NCBI GenBank assembly: GCA_038380795.1
Contig: CM076268.1
Location: forward strand, 15,814,001-15,878,000
Direction: 5' to 3'
DNA length: 64,000 nucleotides
Source: Pyrocephalus nanus
Taxonomy: Eukaryota > Chordata > Aves > Passeriformes > Tyrannidae
Below are positions 11,711 through 24,146 of this stretch, in pieces. The translations under genes were made by a program, and so were the position numbers. Position 1 is the stretch's first letter. Each line of letters starts with the position of its first letter. A model generated the notes under the pieces. The model did no database searches, was not told the origin of the DNA, and saw only the letters and a list, made by a program, of their open reading frames with translations.

Positions 11711-12020
11711 ACCGTGGGTCCTGCCGCCCGGCGCGGCGCTGCCGGAGGCCATCACAGTTTCCATCCGGGCACTGCAGATGAGAGCTCGGCGAGGGGCGGC
11801 CGCGGCGGAGGGATACGCGTTCACCTGGGGGGACGGACGGCGGCCGCCGAGGGCCAAGGCGGGCGGGGCGGCACCGCCCCCGCGGGACCGGCACCCTCAG
11901 ACCCCGCTGCCTTCCTCCTCCTCCTTCACTTCCTCTTCCTGTTCCCCTCTTCCTCCTCGTCCTCCACCTCCGGCCTTGGGCACGTGGCACGGCCAAGGGC
12001 ACCGCCCGTCGTCCCCTTGA
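11130..12020. promoter_or_regulatory. ZNF518A: CpG island, ZNF518A promoter
   Basis: There is an abrupt shift from AT-rich DNA to very GC- and CpG-rich sequence. It contains GC-box (Sp1/KLF) motifs around 11857-11887. A pyrimidine tract at about 11915-11975 reads, on the minus strand, as repeated GGAA cores (CAGGAAGAGGAAGTG), the motif bound by ETS factors. There is no TATA box, as in a housekeeping promoter. Several long ORFs overlap here in five frames. These follow from the low stop-codon density of CpG islands and are not genes. Confidence 0.8.
11713..11860 (-). other. ZNF518A: Probable first (non-coding) exon of ZNF518A
   Basis: On the minus strand the sequence GGACCCACG is followed by GTAACTG, a good donor whose GT is at plus 11711-11712. 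It lies inside the CpG island, directly downstream of GC boxes at about 11857-11887 (CGGGCGGGGCGG and GCCCCCGCG). The upstream exon end is approximate because no TSS can be seen. The exon holds ATGs (minus-strand ATG at 11764 and at 11752) in a frame that stays open to the donor, so one or more uORFs may span the splice junction. Confidence 0.5.
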
Positions 12021-14813
12021 GTGTTTGAGTGCTTCCCTGTGCCCAAGGGTGTGTGTTGGGGCCGATGGCGCTGGGCAGGGAGAGCTGATGGCCCTCACGA
12101 AACGCCCAGAGGGAAAGGACTGACCTGAGCTCTTCGTGCCCACTCTAGACATGGGTTTGCTGACCTGCCTAGACACAACAGTAGGCAGGATACATAGGGG
12201 ATGTCTGTAGGAGATGTCAGCAGTTAAAACATCCAGAACATTATACGTGGATGGGATCAGTTGATGTGTTTTAATATGCTCAAGATAACACAAAAAATCA
12301 AAGCTGAAAATCAGTACAAATGGAGCGCTTGTCTTGTTGGAGCCCCAGTATCATTGCTGCTTAGAGCAGAGATAAACAGCACTTGTCGCTTGTTATTAGT
12401 AGTGTGAGCTTCACATTTGTGCTGAGTTTTAATGCACGTGATCACCCAAAGGTTGCCAAGGAGTATGAAGGAATGGGAGAGGTAGGAAATAGAGGCACCA
12501 CGGCCACGAAAGGGTGAATGCCCATGGCAGAAATTGACTGTAAAGATGAGTTGTGATTGATTGAAGAGGTCGTTGTAAAGGAAATCCTCTCACCACTTGT
12601 GAAACAGTGTTCAAAAATCAAAAGTAAAGGGGTGAAAGGTTTCGCAGAGGAAAAAGCCTAAAACATCTCTTGAACAATTTAGCTGAGCGATTTAGCTAAA
12701 CTTTTCTTGTGGCATCTTACTAGTTGCAACAAAGTTTAATAAGTGCACTTTTTACTCAGGATTAATACGAGAACAAGGAGGAGTGTTGCTGTCTTTGTGC
12801 ATAGAATAAGAATAAATTAAACATGAATATATTTTTAATTCCTTGTTCCAACTGACATCACTTGTTTCCCTTGTGTCCTAGACTGTAACGGAAAATTAAT
12901 AGAAGCCATTTTGGGGTGGGTTTTTTGGCCCTAAAAAATGTCTTCAAGAAAAGAATTATATCATTGTTGGTTCTACTACACCCAAATGAAACAATCCATG
13001 CCAAAAACAAGCAGGGAAATGTATTCTGGTTTCTAATTCATTACATATTTCCAAGTAGTCAAAAGTGGAGATTGTACATACATACCCAATAGTGTTTGGA
13101 GGATTTGAAAACTTAACTATACCTGAAGAAAGAGAAAAGAAATATCTCAGTTCTGGCAGCAGCCCTGAAGTCAGAAAAAGAATTATCTGTGAAAATCATC
13201 AGTTTAATGAGCAGCTACAGTATCAAATTTGTGTTAGAATGCTAGCATTCCTAATCTGACATTAAAATATACATCATGCTGTCAACTACTAATCCCAACA
13301 AATTCACATATAAGAGGGAAACAAACATTCTATCTGTATTTTATCACTTTGTTATTTAAATGTAGAACATATATGGATGTCAAGCACAAGCAGAAAAAGA
13401 AAACCTGTGAGATAACACCAGCAGGAGAGAAGGAAAAAGAAAGGTTAACATCTAATTTATCACATACGTTGAGATTCTCTATAGCACGAGAGGGATCAAA
13501 AATTACATAAAAACACACAATTTAACTGTAAATTTCTATTGGGATTAAGATCTGTGCAGAAATATATGGGGAAAAAAGGTGGCATACAATGGGCAACCCC
13601 ATCAAAAAGATTTACTTTACTTCTCCCAAAATTGGTGAAAGAGCTCCTTAGTCATGAGAGTCAGCATCCACAAAAATGCTCCCCAAAATTTCTCAGTAAC
13701 AGCAATAGTCTACAGCATTCCCATTTGCAGGAATGCAAACTGTGAAATGAGGGGCTACCTTACCACTGAAGAGAAGACCAAGGAAAGAAACAACTGCCTT
13801 TTTACAAAACTCAGAGTAGAAACCAAACCAAAACCCATCTAGGAAATCCAAGGAATATCAAAGTCTTCTCAAGTGGAGCAGAAATAACCCTGATGATGGC
13901 AGTTGAAGCTCATGTGACATCAGGCATGAATTGTGACAGAGCACACAAATGTCAACTTACATATTTCTAAGTACTTTCATTTTATCCCTAGAGTATGATT
14001 TGTTTAAGGTGTCATCACACACTTTTTTTCCAAAGGTCTTTCCAGGACCAATGAATGATGCATGATAACTAAAATAACCCTCTATTATTTTTCCTTTATA
14101 GTGTGATTTTTATTATCATTTCTATTAATTCTGTATTTCTGATGTTTTAAAATAGAAAATTTAATGCTTTACATGGGTGTTCACAAACAATACTATTACA
14201 TCCCTGGTCTCATTTAGATATCCAGTTTATTTATGGTTAGTGGGATGGATTGAAACAATTTATTTCATAATCTGTTAGACTATCAGAAATTATTTATATC
14301 AGATAATTATCTACACCAAATAATTGGGACTGGTGGAAGTATTTCCTCAGAAACACTTGGGGAAAAAAATATTCCCTTTTCAAAAGCGTGTGCTAAGGCA
14401 AATACATGGATGATAAATGATTTTATGGAGTCTTCATTTTCTAAAGAAAACTACTTCTTAATGTGAAGTTGCACATGTGTTCGCCTGAAATCACTGAATT
14501 CGGTCATGCATAGGAAAGAGCTTCTTTCTGAGTTGAAATTATAATAAAGTGTTGCTGCTAGTGTGTTCCATTTTTTAATTACAAGAAAGTGGAACTAACT
14601 GGCTAAAAGTGAAAACATTGTTTCAGTTAGTTTTTCACTTCTGTGATTATTCACATTATTGTTACATGTAATAGAAAAATCTCAAAAAAATTTTTGATCT
14701 ATAGCAACTTTTAGTCTTGGTTCTCTCACATTTTTTGCTCAATCTATCATGAATTTAAACTAATAAAGTTTACAGACTACCATATAATAAATCAATATAT
14801 TCATGTATTCTAT

Positions 14814-14863
14814 GCTTTCTTTTGGGTTTTATCGCTTTGCTTTCTTTTGGGTTTTATCGCTTT
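14814..14863. repeat. 25-bp tandem duplication
   Basis: Two identical adjacent copies of a 25-bp unit beginning GCTTTCTTTTGGG and ending ATCGCTTT, followed by the first few bases of a third copy. The copies are identical, so the duplication is recent or the locus is length-polymorphic. Confidence 0.9.
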
Positions 14864-16764
14864 GCTCTGTAAGGACATAAGAGTTATTAGTAAATAATTC
14901 TTTTGTTCAGCTCATAAATCCTGTAGGAAAATTGGTGTCCTATACGCCTCTTCTATTCTTTCACTTAAAGTGAAAGAAAGTTACATCTCAGACATAATCA
15001 TGCAGTCCTTTCATTCTTTATTGCACTGGAAGTCCTGGCTGTGGTCATACTGACCCTGCTACAGTTCATTTTGTTCTATAATCTTTGTCTACTGATACTT
15101 AAGAAACAATTTGATAGTCTTTCACACATATTTCATAAAGAAGAGTTTTAATGCAGGAACCTCCACAAGTCTTTTCTTACAGACACAAAATCATTTTGGG
15201 TTTTCTCCTGTGGTTTGAAATTCTGAGTGCTTATCTTATAACTTGCTCTCTATTGGCTCTATGGATTTTCTGGAAGAGTTCCTATTTCTGAGATTTTCCT
15301 GATGATGTGGGATAAATCATTCCTTAATTATAGCAAATAAAATTCTGAATCACATTGTGACAGCAAATAAAACTTAATCTCATGCATTTTTTCTATTTCG
15401 GCATTTAATATATTTATTAAATGTATATATTATAGAATATAATTAATTGCTATTTCTTTTCTGGCTTTTATGTAATAAGATTATAAACCATATCCTTATG
15501 TACTGCTTGGCAGCTACAGCTACTACTTAGTATCACTTAGAAAAGCTGAAGTGATTATCTGTTTATCTGTTTCTCCAGAAGACAGCACGTTCTGAAAATG
15601 TCCATGAAAAGTATATTAAAAAAAATATGTCTGTCTTCATGGTACAACTGGGTGGGCAATATCACAGATAGCAGAGGCTGGAAATTCTTGGGGAAGGAAG
15701 CAGGGACTAAACATACTTAGATGTAGGAAAATTATGTTTAGGAATTTACAGACCTTACTTAGCCTTGAACTCTTATTATATCCTTACTTGCACATCTATA
15801 GCAATATTGCAATAGTTAAAGAAGACAATAATTTAGTTTTCTTTGTGGATTTCATGGAGCAAATCAGTCTTGGAGCTGTCCAAACCATAAATGTTAAAAC
15901 TTCAGGAATAAAAGTTGAAATAAAAACAACTACAGCATTCAATCTAACATGAATTTAAATTAGTTTCTCTTTCTACACGGAAGAGCCTACACCATGCCAA
16001 AATTTGTTGATGACAACAAGTTTTTCAACTTTCCAGCTGGGGAAATATCAGCATTTGCCTTCTTTTTCTACAGCTCAGTTGGAATCTGCTTTTGGCCAGA
16101 TGATGCTCTGCTAAATAGACTCCATACATCAGTTCCCTCTGTTAATTGTTTTAATACACCCACCAGATGGACACATCCAGTTAAGAAGCCCTGTTATAGC
16201 TGGATATCCTACATACACTTATTCTCAGCACACCTTTTTCAAGTACCATTTTTGATCACTTGCATACTGTTGTACAAGTGAGAAAAATTCTTAGGAAGTT
16301 ATTGAGTCTTCTTTGGAAACTTGTGGAGAAAGCATCTCTGCCTTTTCAGTACATGAAGTGAGTAAGAGACTTTTTTATTGTTAGAATTTGGGAATAGGAG
16401 AGTGTTTCTAGAGAGCAAAAGGAAGAGGCATTATGAGAAATGTGTAAACAAAATGTTTTAAAAACTTTATTACACTATTTATTCACCACATGTAACTCAA
16501 TTACTAATAATCTGCTAAAAGATGTGATTCACATCACATGAATAGCTTGCCTTGATTAAAGAACTAGAATTTCTACATATCTTGTTTCTTGATTAGACTA
16601 TACTAAAGTCACTGTCTTAGAGAATATTTTAATCTCACTAAAACTAAAGTTTGCATGGTTAAGTGATGATCAGATTTGGCTCATTATAATTTTAGTCTCA
16701 GTGTTTGCAAGTGTCTTCAGGATCGTGAGCAGTCCAAGCTGAAACAAGTCCAGGCAAGCTAACC

Positions 16765-16945
16765 TAAAGCAGAAACTAGAGCTGGAAAAGAAAGAGGCAA
16801 AACCTAGGAACCGAGGCTGAAGAGATGAAGGGCAGGATTAGGAACTAGCACTTAGTAGGAGGAACTAGGACAGGGTCTAGAAAGCAGAAAATTGGATCAG
16901 GATTGCAGACAGAAACTAACACTCAAGAGCAAGAATCTAGAGCAC
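16765..16945. repeat. Degenerate GGAACTAG / GGATCAGG repeat
   Basis: Short cores recur at uneven spacing: GAAACTAGAG (about 16772), GGAACCGAGG (about 16807), GGAACTAGCA (16841), GGAACTAGGA (16861), GGATCAGGAT (16893), GAAACTAACA (16911) and GAATCTAGAG (16932). They look like the worn remains of a minisatellite or of a repeat-rich transposable element. I cannot assign a family. Confidence 0.45.
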
Positions 16946-17430
16946 AATTACAACTAAAAGGCATTAAGCCTCCCAGAGCATCCTGTCCCATCTCACATAT
17001 ATCAGGACAGGTTACACCAACCAGCTGTCTCAGAGGTGAGGCCATTACCCTTTGGAAAACTAGTTACAGGCAGATGACTAAGAAAGATTGCCTGAGCTGA
17101 CATCTTGACTTTACAGCTCTCAATGGCAGCTGAGCTAGCAGGATGTCTTGAGTGACACGAGCATCTCCTTCATCATCAGATACTAATGATTCAAACATTC
17201 TTTTTATCAGTAGTGAAGCAACATATGAGTGATAAGCTGGAAAACAATTGCCCAGATGAGACGAGAGACTGGCAAACCCAGAGAAGTTTGAATCAAAGCA
17301 AACTGCAGTAATCTGTTAATGCACAGAAATGCTGGGAAAACAAGATCAGCCTCAAGCTTTTCTCTAAATGGCGAAAATTTTACTCTTAGTAGCAAACAAA
17401 CTAGAAACCACACACCATTGCACATAGTGT

Positions 17431-17484
17431 CCTGATGCAACATTACATCCTGATGCAACATTACATCCTGATGCAACATTACAT
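17431..17484. repeat. 18-bp triplication
   Basis: Three perfect copies of CCTGATGCAACATTACAT at 17431, 17449 and 17467, followed by a partial fourth (CCTGA). The unit is a multiple of three, so the minus strand reads as repeated MLHQDV, but the frame has no other sign of coding. Confidence 0.92.
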
Positions 17485-19754
17485 CCTGAGTACTGGTCTG
17501 GTTTTCTTTAGCAAGGCGGGTGCTAATTTCCGTTTTGGAAGGTGCAGATAAACTGAAATATATTAACCATCAAGTTGTTCTATGCCATAACATAAGACAT
17601 GGTATTATATATTCTATAACAATACAACTTCTGTCCATTTTTGCATTTCTAATAGTTATGAGTACCTGTTAGCAGAGCCCTCCCATGAGTTTTTACCATC
17701 TAGGCACACGTGTCCATACCTACACACTTCAGCTCAGGTTGGTTTTTTTCCCTCCCTGCCTCAGTGCATCCATCAGTTGGAGTGAAGGAGTACACTCATC
17801 AGGGTCCTAAAGCATTAGTTATTTATAAGATTCAGTTGTTTTTTTCAACAGCTCTGTACATTCTTTGATATAAATTAGGAAATTCTTGAATTTCTTTTCC
17901 AAAAACTGTGTGACATTTCTCTTAAAACGTATTTTTTCCCATTAATATTAACAGAACTTCCTGCATTTTAACTTGAGATACATACATACACTTCACACCA
18001 AAAGCAAATGGGAGAAGTAAACAGCATTCAAGTATGAGTGTTTGCTTCCTATAGGATTCTGTGGGAATCACAGAGATATCTCCATGTGGAATAGGAGTTG
18101 TTTCCCCTCTGCTGCTTGAACAATAACTTTCATTCCAGTCACTGCTGATAAACTTCTCCTAATGAAAACTGTACCAACTTTGAATCTAATGGGAAACTAT
18201 ATTCCTTTCTTTTCCTCAGATACCTTTATACTTTTTGTTACCTTTGCTATATCACCATGTGGAATTTTATCTGGATCTTCTCGAAATCAGTCTGAAGGTG
18301 TCTCAAAATGTTATCAAGTTAGACATTGGCAGAAATCTCTCCAGTTTTATCCAATTTTGATCCATTTCATTGGCTCCCTACAAGGTTTCAAATAGATTTT
18401 AAAGGATTATTCTTAGACTAAAGTCTAATAATCTGTTGGTTTAATATAGTAAACAATTCTTAAATATTGTATCTTCTTGCATCTTGAATCTTTAGCTAGC
18501 AGATCCTCTACTGCACACCAGGTCTGGCAAAGACAGCAGCACAACAGAGTTTCTCTGCACAATTGCATTCAATCTTCTCTAATTGCTGTGCAAGTGAGTC
18601 ACATTTCCATATTCATCCATCTTTGGAATATCTGCTGAGATTATTAATATCTAGTGGTAACTTTCGAAGAGAAGAGATAGAGATTGTAGGAGTCCAAGCC
18701 ATATAGTGCTAGACTAACTCTGAAGTAGGAATTTACCATGGCTAACCCTTCATATGCCATCCTCAATCCCTTGATAAACTGCATATTCTCTTTCTAGCTA
18801 TTTCAAAAGGTGTATTGGAGACAGCAGGTGCCAGGTTGCCTTTTAATTGTGCTCCATGGCTTTGGATTTCACAGGCTAATGGCAGGAGATCAGTTACACT
18901 GTGTTGATGTAGTTTAGCAACAAGCTAAATAAAGACATTTTTGTTTTTCTGGCTCCTTAATCCTTTTGAGAAGTATTGGCTATTATTTTAGTTCTGTGCC
19001 CCACAAGGCTTTCCAAGAAGTTTTCCAGTCTTTTCCACTGTACCCATTCCTACTTACAGAAACAGGGCAGACTACTGGTTTATGTTTGTGGGTTTATAAT
19101 GAAGTATGTTTGCACTGGGGAAACTAAGCCTTTAATTAAAACCAGCTGGCACTATAAACTGTTTCATGCTCCATAATACTTGCCATGGTTTTCAGTTAGA
19201 GATATGGAAAACGTGGGTTTTCTTCATCCTGACTGAAAACTGTTGCTGGTTTTCCCCTTAAAGGTGGAGTGTTCCATCCCACACAAGAGCAAAACATTAT
19301 AACATGTATCTCAAATACTGCAGCGTTTGCATCACAGAGAGTTTTACAAAAGAACAAATAAACCATTTGACAGCCATCTTGTCACTGTTTCTGCATTTCC
19401 AGTCAGCCAATTTCTTTGAGTTATAATAAAGGTAAATACAGAGGCCAAAAATTTCAGCAAATATCATGCTTCTCAATAGCATGTATTGACAGCCAATAAG
19501 GGAGAGTGGTCAGATGAGCACAGTTCTGAGACATAAGAGACCAAGAAGTACAACATTGCCATTAAAATAATATCTCTCATAAGCAAAATCCAGTCCTAAT
19601 TATTTTACATTTTAGTTATGAGTTAGCTTTGCTAATGCTATTTCATTATTTCCATTCTCATGAAATCTATTCCCCCAAATTAAGTGAGTTTGCCCACAAC
19701 ATTATGTTTGTGAAACTGCAAATTTGAACCCGTTAAGTGTTTGCAAAAGAGACT

Positions 19755-19920
19755 AGAGTGATTAATAAGGCAAAAGATTAGGAACGAGGCCAATCTGGGT
19801 CCTAATCCCAGCTGAGCCACTTATGGTGTAACCTTGGAGAAGTTACTTGACCTTCATGTTTCTCAGCAAACTCTGCTGGAAATTGGATACCAGCTGGACC
19901 TCAGAGGATACCAGACACGT
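19755..19920 (+). repeat. MIR-like SINE relic
   Basis: The segment contains CCTAATCCCAGCTGAGCCAC, then TTATGGTGTAACCTTGGAGA and AGTTACTTGACCTTCATG. These follow the order of the MIR core consensus (tRNA-derived B box, then CCTTGGGCAAGTTACTTAACCT). It is strongly diverged, as expected for an amniote-age SINE. The tRNA-like A and B boxes are relics, not a tRNA gene. Confidence 0.75.
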
Positions 19921-22259
19921 CTGCTGAACTCCTCCCAATTAGCAATGTTAGAATAACGGTGAGCGGGCTTGCATTATTGCTGTGGGGTACTGTGCACATA
20001 AATACAGTCAAGGATTAATGACCTTCTTTCCTTTTCCTGAAAGGGCTAAACTGATACTAAGTGACCTACACACCATGTGTCCTGTCCAATTGTTGGCTAT
20101 ATCAAACATTAAAATAGTGATGCATATGAGGCAATTAAGATTTAAAAGGATTCCAACTCTTCCCTTCCACTCAGCATTCTTCTGCACTTCCAGCAAGGAC
20201 ATTTATCAGATTATCTGATTAGTACGATTAGATTTATAGGCCCAGACTCTGAGCTGCATCCCTCATGAACTATCTGCAGTTCTTTAATATGGGATCAGTT
20301 CTACACAACTGGAAAAGGCAAGTCCAAGAATTGGTAATCCCTTAGCTGAAGTATCAGTCTGGTCACATTTACCCCAAACACACCTGCCATTGATCCTATG
20401 CCAACGACTTTATATCATAAAGAAATTCCTCTTGTCAAGTGTATCTGTATCCCAAAGTCCTTTCATATAACTAAGTTATTTTCCATAACTGAGTCTAAAT
20501 TTTCTTCTGGTATGCTGGTAATATTTGTTCTATTTTTATTAAATAAATAAACCCCCAAACAAAAACAAACAAAACACAAAACCACAAAACAAAACAAAAC
20601 CACCAAAAGACAGGAAAGAAGGGGAAAAAAAATAAGGCAAAGGTAAGCAAAACCACAACGGTCCTACATAATCCTCAGACCTCATGGTTCACCAAAGGGA
20701 AGACAATGAGAAGAAGATTGTGCTCAGTATGACTGCCGTTATATATAGTTCAGATATGGTTTCGTGCAGGTATCAAAAGAAAAATAAAAAACCTAATACG
20801 TAAACATGGAATTTGAAAACACAAATTATAAACCAGCACCATATTATCACATGAAATCTTCCATATTTCCTACGAAAGAGAAAATAGTTCTCCATAAATA
20901 ATTAAAACAGTAGCTAATTTGGTACAGTATAATAACTAATACAGTATTTCAAAAATATCAAATTGTGAAGAAGCTGTGATGTGCAGGCTTAAATAAAATG
21001 TCCAGCATTTAGGTTCTTATTGTAGTCCTCAGTCAGTATATTTGTTGCATTTTTTTTGTTTATTCACAATGGTACAGAGCTGTACCTTACAAAACAAATA
21101 TGCAGCATCTTTATTACAAAAGAAGTCTTTGAAACTGCTCTATGTGACAATCCATGCCCCTTCTAGCCTTGTGGGGGAAGGAGAGTAGGGAATTTTGACA
21201 GATAACTGCTATTTTGCTGCAAAGTAGAAATGATGTCCAGATGTCCACAGTCTGATAGGATTTTTTCTGCACCTGGTACAGCTCATGCCTCATCAATTTT
21301 TCCTCTATGCCAGGACCACCAGGTCAGCAGGGTCTGCTGGTAAGTTCTGTGAGGATCAGCTCTGCAGGGAAGCAGATAACATCTCAAGGTTTGGCATTTA
21401 GCATCACATCTTTTTAGATGGGAAATGTGCTGGCACATTCCTGACACTTCCCAAGCGATCTGGTGAACATCTACAAACATAGGATCTCTACAGGAACATG
21501 GGAAAATTTCACATTTCTGCAGTGTCTTGGAAGTCCCAGTAAAACGTATCCAAGGAGATAAACCAAACTTGAGCCCATCTTCTAGGAGGCCCTGCTTTTC
21601 CATGTCCCATTGCCATGATACAGTTCACAGCAAAATCTGACATTTGGTAGGCACTACGTTGTCTCTGTTAGAAAAGCTGCAAGTGCACCTACTGAGTTGT
21701 GGTAGCATTTATTCTACCTTTGAGATTCATAATTTTCCATGTTGTTCTACATCTGACTGAGAAAGTCTCAGAAAGAATTTGTGCCCTATTCCTAATCCAT
21801 GTCCCTGATCAAAGCAAGGAAGAATTTTAGCCTTTGGCAATGCAACTAGGAAAATTAGATACATATACTGAAATCTGTTCTCATTAAAACTAAAAGAGTA
21901 TTTTGTGCTTGAAGTTTAATTGGGTAGAACTGGTCCTGAAAGACATGGTATATGATTTAGAGAATTAAAAGATACTAAATTGACATTCCCAAGGACACCA
22001 AGAGTAGAGTTAACCCAAAATAAACAGGAGATGCCTGTCTTTCTCCATTAACTATAGAGAGAATGTAAACAACTATTTCTTAATTGTATATTTAACCGTT
22101 AGATAACTAAAGGTAAATGGGCTGAGTACCATCTTTAATGGGATAAGAACACAGTAATGGACATGCACAAACACATCACATACCAATAGCACAACTTTCT
22201 AGGAGCCATCTTCCATCATTTGGTGTGAAGGCTTCAGTCTTTGGCTGAATATCTTGCAA
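19921..22259. other. Intergenic, no gene seen
   Basis: AT-rich non-coding DNA. The A/C-rich tract near 20550-20640 is the only clear structure. A 106-codon minus-strand frame (21283-21603) has no recognisable domain. Confidence 0.55.
20550..20640. repeat. A/C-rich low-complexity tract
   Basis: Imperfect CAAAA and CCAAA units (AAACAAAAACAAACAAAAC, CACAAAACCACAAAAC and similar) grade into an A-rich stretch. Tracts like this recur several times in the window. Confidence 0.75.
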
Positions 22260-23020
22260 AAGTTCAGTCAGAAATGAGGATCAGGTTAGGAAACATTTAG
22301 ACAAATTGGACATACAGTCCCTGGCACCTGACAGGATGCACCCTTTGAGTGCTGAAGGAGCTGGTTGAAGTCATTACAAGGCCACTTTTGATAACTTTTC
22401 AAAAGTCGAGCAACAGGGGGTTTTCCATCACTAATCTACAAGAAGAGCAAGAAAGAGAGTCCAGAAAACTTCAGGCAGTCAGACTCACTTCTGTCCCTGG
22501 GAAGGTATAATCCTGACAAGCCATTTGAAACATATGACATACAAGAGGGTGATTGAGAGTAGTCATCAGAAATCAAGCCTGAACAACCTGATGGTCTCTA
22601 TGATGACATGGGTGATGATTATCTTGACTTTGGTGAAGGTTTTCAACACTGTCTCCAATATCCTCATAGGCAAGCTGATCAAGTGTGAGTGGACAGTGAA
22701 GTGGGTTGAAAACTGAACTGCAGAGTCTTGCAATGACTGGGATGAAGGTCAATCGCTAGTGCTGGACTCCAGGGCTCAATATGTGGTTTAGTACTGTTTA
22801 ACATCCTCATTAAAGACTTTGGTAATGGGGCAGAGAGCACCCTCAGCATGTTTGCAAGCCATACAAATTGGGAAGAGTGGTCAGTACACCAGCTGATTGT
22901 GCTGCCTGAAAATGGAGAAATGGGCAGACAGGAATCTCATGAAGTTCAGCAAAACACAGAGGTTGGACTAGATGATCTACAGGGTGCCCTTCCAGCCTCA
23001 CCAGTTCAGTGATTCTGGGA
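22260..23020 (+). mobile_element. CR1 LINE 3' fragment with reverse-transcriptase relic
   Basis: The 3' end reads GTTGGACTAGATGATCTACA, then CCCTTCCAGCCTCA and GATTCTGGGA, the hallmark of avian CR1 3' termini. Upstream, translated stretches match the end of the CR1 reverse transcriptase: a decayed SPDGMHP..LKEL block near 22330-22370, then VFNTVSNILIGKL and WTVKWVEN (about 22640-22710), corresponding to the AFDTVSH..L..KL / W..NWL region. The frame is broken by stops and shifts, so this is a dead, 5'-truncated copy. Confidence 0.88.
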
Positions 23021-24082
23021 GCCCAAATGAGCATAAAAAAGGCCTATTTTAAACCTTTTTGACAGATATTTCCTTCTTATCTGTTTTGAATCAGCAACTT
23101 GAAATTTGGCAGAGACATGGGGTTCATATCAAGGACATTCAAATTCCTGATCAATAGTCCTGCAAAGATTAACAATCCATAAGCTAACACAATATCTATT
23201 TTTACATATGCTCAGTGGGAATTTATTAGAGATCAACACCTAAAATTCCAAATATAGTGTTATCCCTGAGCACAATAAAACTTCCTTGCAGCTGAAGATG
23301 AAAATAGTCAAACACATTTCTTTTCACTTCTCTCTCAAAGTATGTTACAGAATTTCACTCCATGGATAGCCATAAGCCTTCTAATTCCCACTCTAATTTT
23401 GCTCATGATGAATTATGACCTTTTCCTCTTATACTGATACTAGCATTTAACATCTTGTTTAACTTTGTAAAATGACAGTTAAATAAAAATAAAGATTGTG
23501 TGAATTATTTGCAGAAGTTGGTATCAAGGTAGAAGAAGGTTCAGGACAAAGGATGAGGCAAGAAAGATGCAAAACAAGAGGAGGGACTGTCTTGGCAGGG
23601 GGATTTTGTTAGGTGGTAGAGACAAACTAGGATTAGTAATTGTTGAGGAATGCAGGAGAGGAACCACAAGCCATGGGCACAGTAGATGCTTTGTGTGATT
23701 TGGCCTTGTGGCTGACAAGTTACTTAGGCAAAGGTACTGAGACAAGGAATCTACATTGAGGAATGCAGGAAAGAGAGGAAAACTTACTAGTAAGAGCCTG
23801 AGAATGGAGGGACAACTGGAATGGGTATTGTGAACAAACTGAGGGGCAAGTCTGAGACACAGGGAAGAGTTTGTGTGTGAGACTGACAATGCAAGCTGAT
23901 AACATAACTGAGTCAATACATTACAATCTGATAGGATCAATCATCTATGGAATTTAAATAGGCGACTTTTAATGTGAAATTATGTTCATAATGTAATTAT
24001 TCACAATTAAAACAGTAAAAAACTTAATATTAGAACTATCTAAGACTTTTAAGCATTTTATTTTGCCCATCTTAACAAAGCT

Positions 24083-24146
24083 GTTTATCAGCAGAGATTT
24101 TTTTTTATAAAAAGTTTATTAGCAGAGATTATTTTTTTAAAAAAGT
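24083..24146. repeat. Local duplication of AGCAGAGATT plus T/A run
   Basis: Two neighbouring copies of AGCAGAGATT, each followed by a T run and then an A run ending in AAAAAGT. They look like a short imperfect tandem duplication. Confidence 0.6.

Larger units (their letters stand above)
12021..19750. other. Intergenic, no gene seen
   Basis: AT-rich DNA without recognisable coding exons. It contains a 25-bp direct duplication (14814-14863), a degenerate GGAACTAG-type repeat (about 16765-16945) and an 18-bp triplication (17431-17484). Open frames stay under 100 codons, and none resembles a known family. Confidence 0.6.

Noticed and set aside
11023..12293. Several overlapping ORFs of 100-236 codons in the CpG island
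   Set aside because: GC-rich sequence has few stops, frames overlap on both strands, residues are mostly Ala/Arg/Pro/Gly, and the best explanation is the ZNF518A promoter and first exon.
17431..17484. Short direct repeats resembling a repeat array
   Set aside because: The copies are adjacent without spacers and the genome is a vertebrate. This is a simple tandem repeat, not CRISPR.
19755..19920. tRNA-like A and B box sequence
   Set aside because: The order of downstream motifs is that of MIR. No cloverleaf can be folded and there is no Pol III terminator in place.
22525..22716. Open frame with reverse-transcriptase-like residues
   Set aside because: It is a broken segment of the CR1 LINE, not a host gene or an active element.
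23524..23940. 138-codon minus-strand ORF rich in Leu and Ser
   Set aside because: Composition follows from a purine-rich plus strand with partly repeated GAGGAATGCAGGA phrases. No domain recognised.
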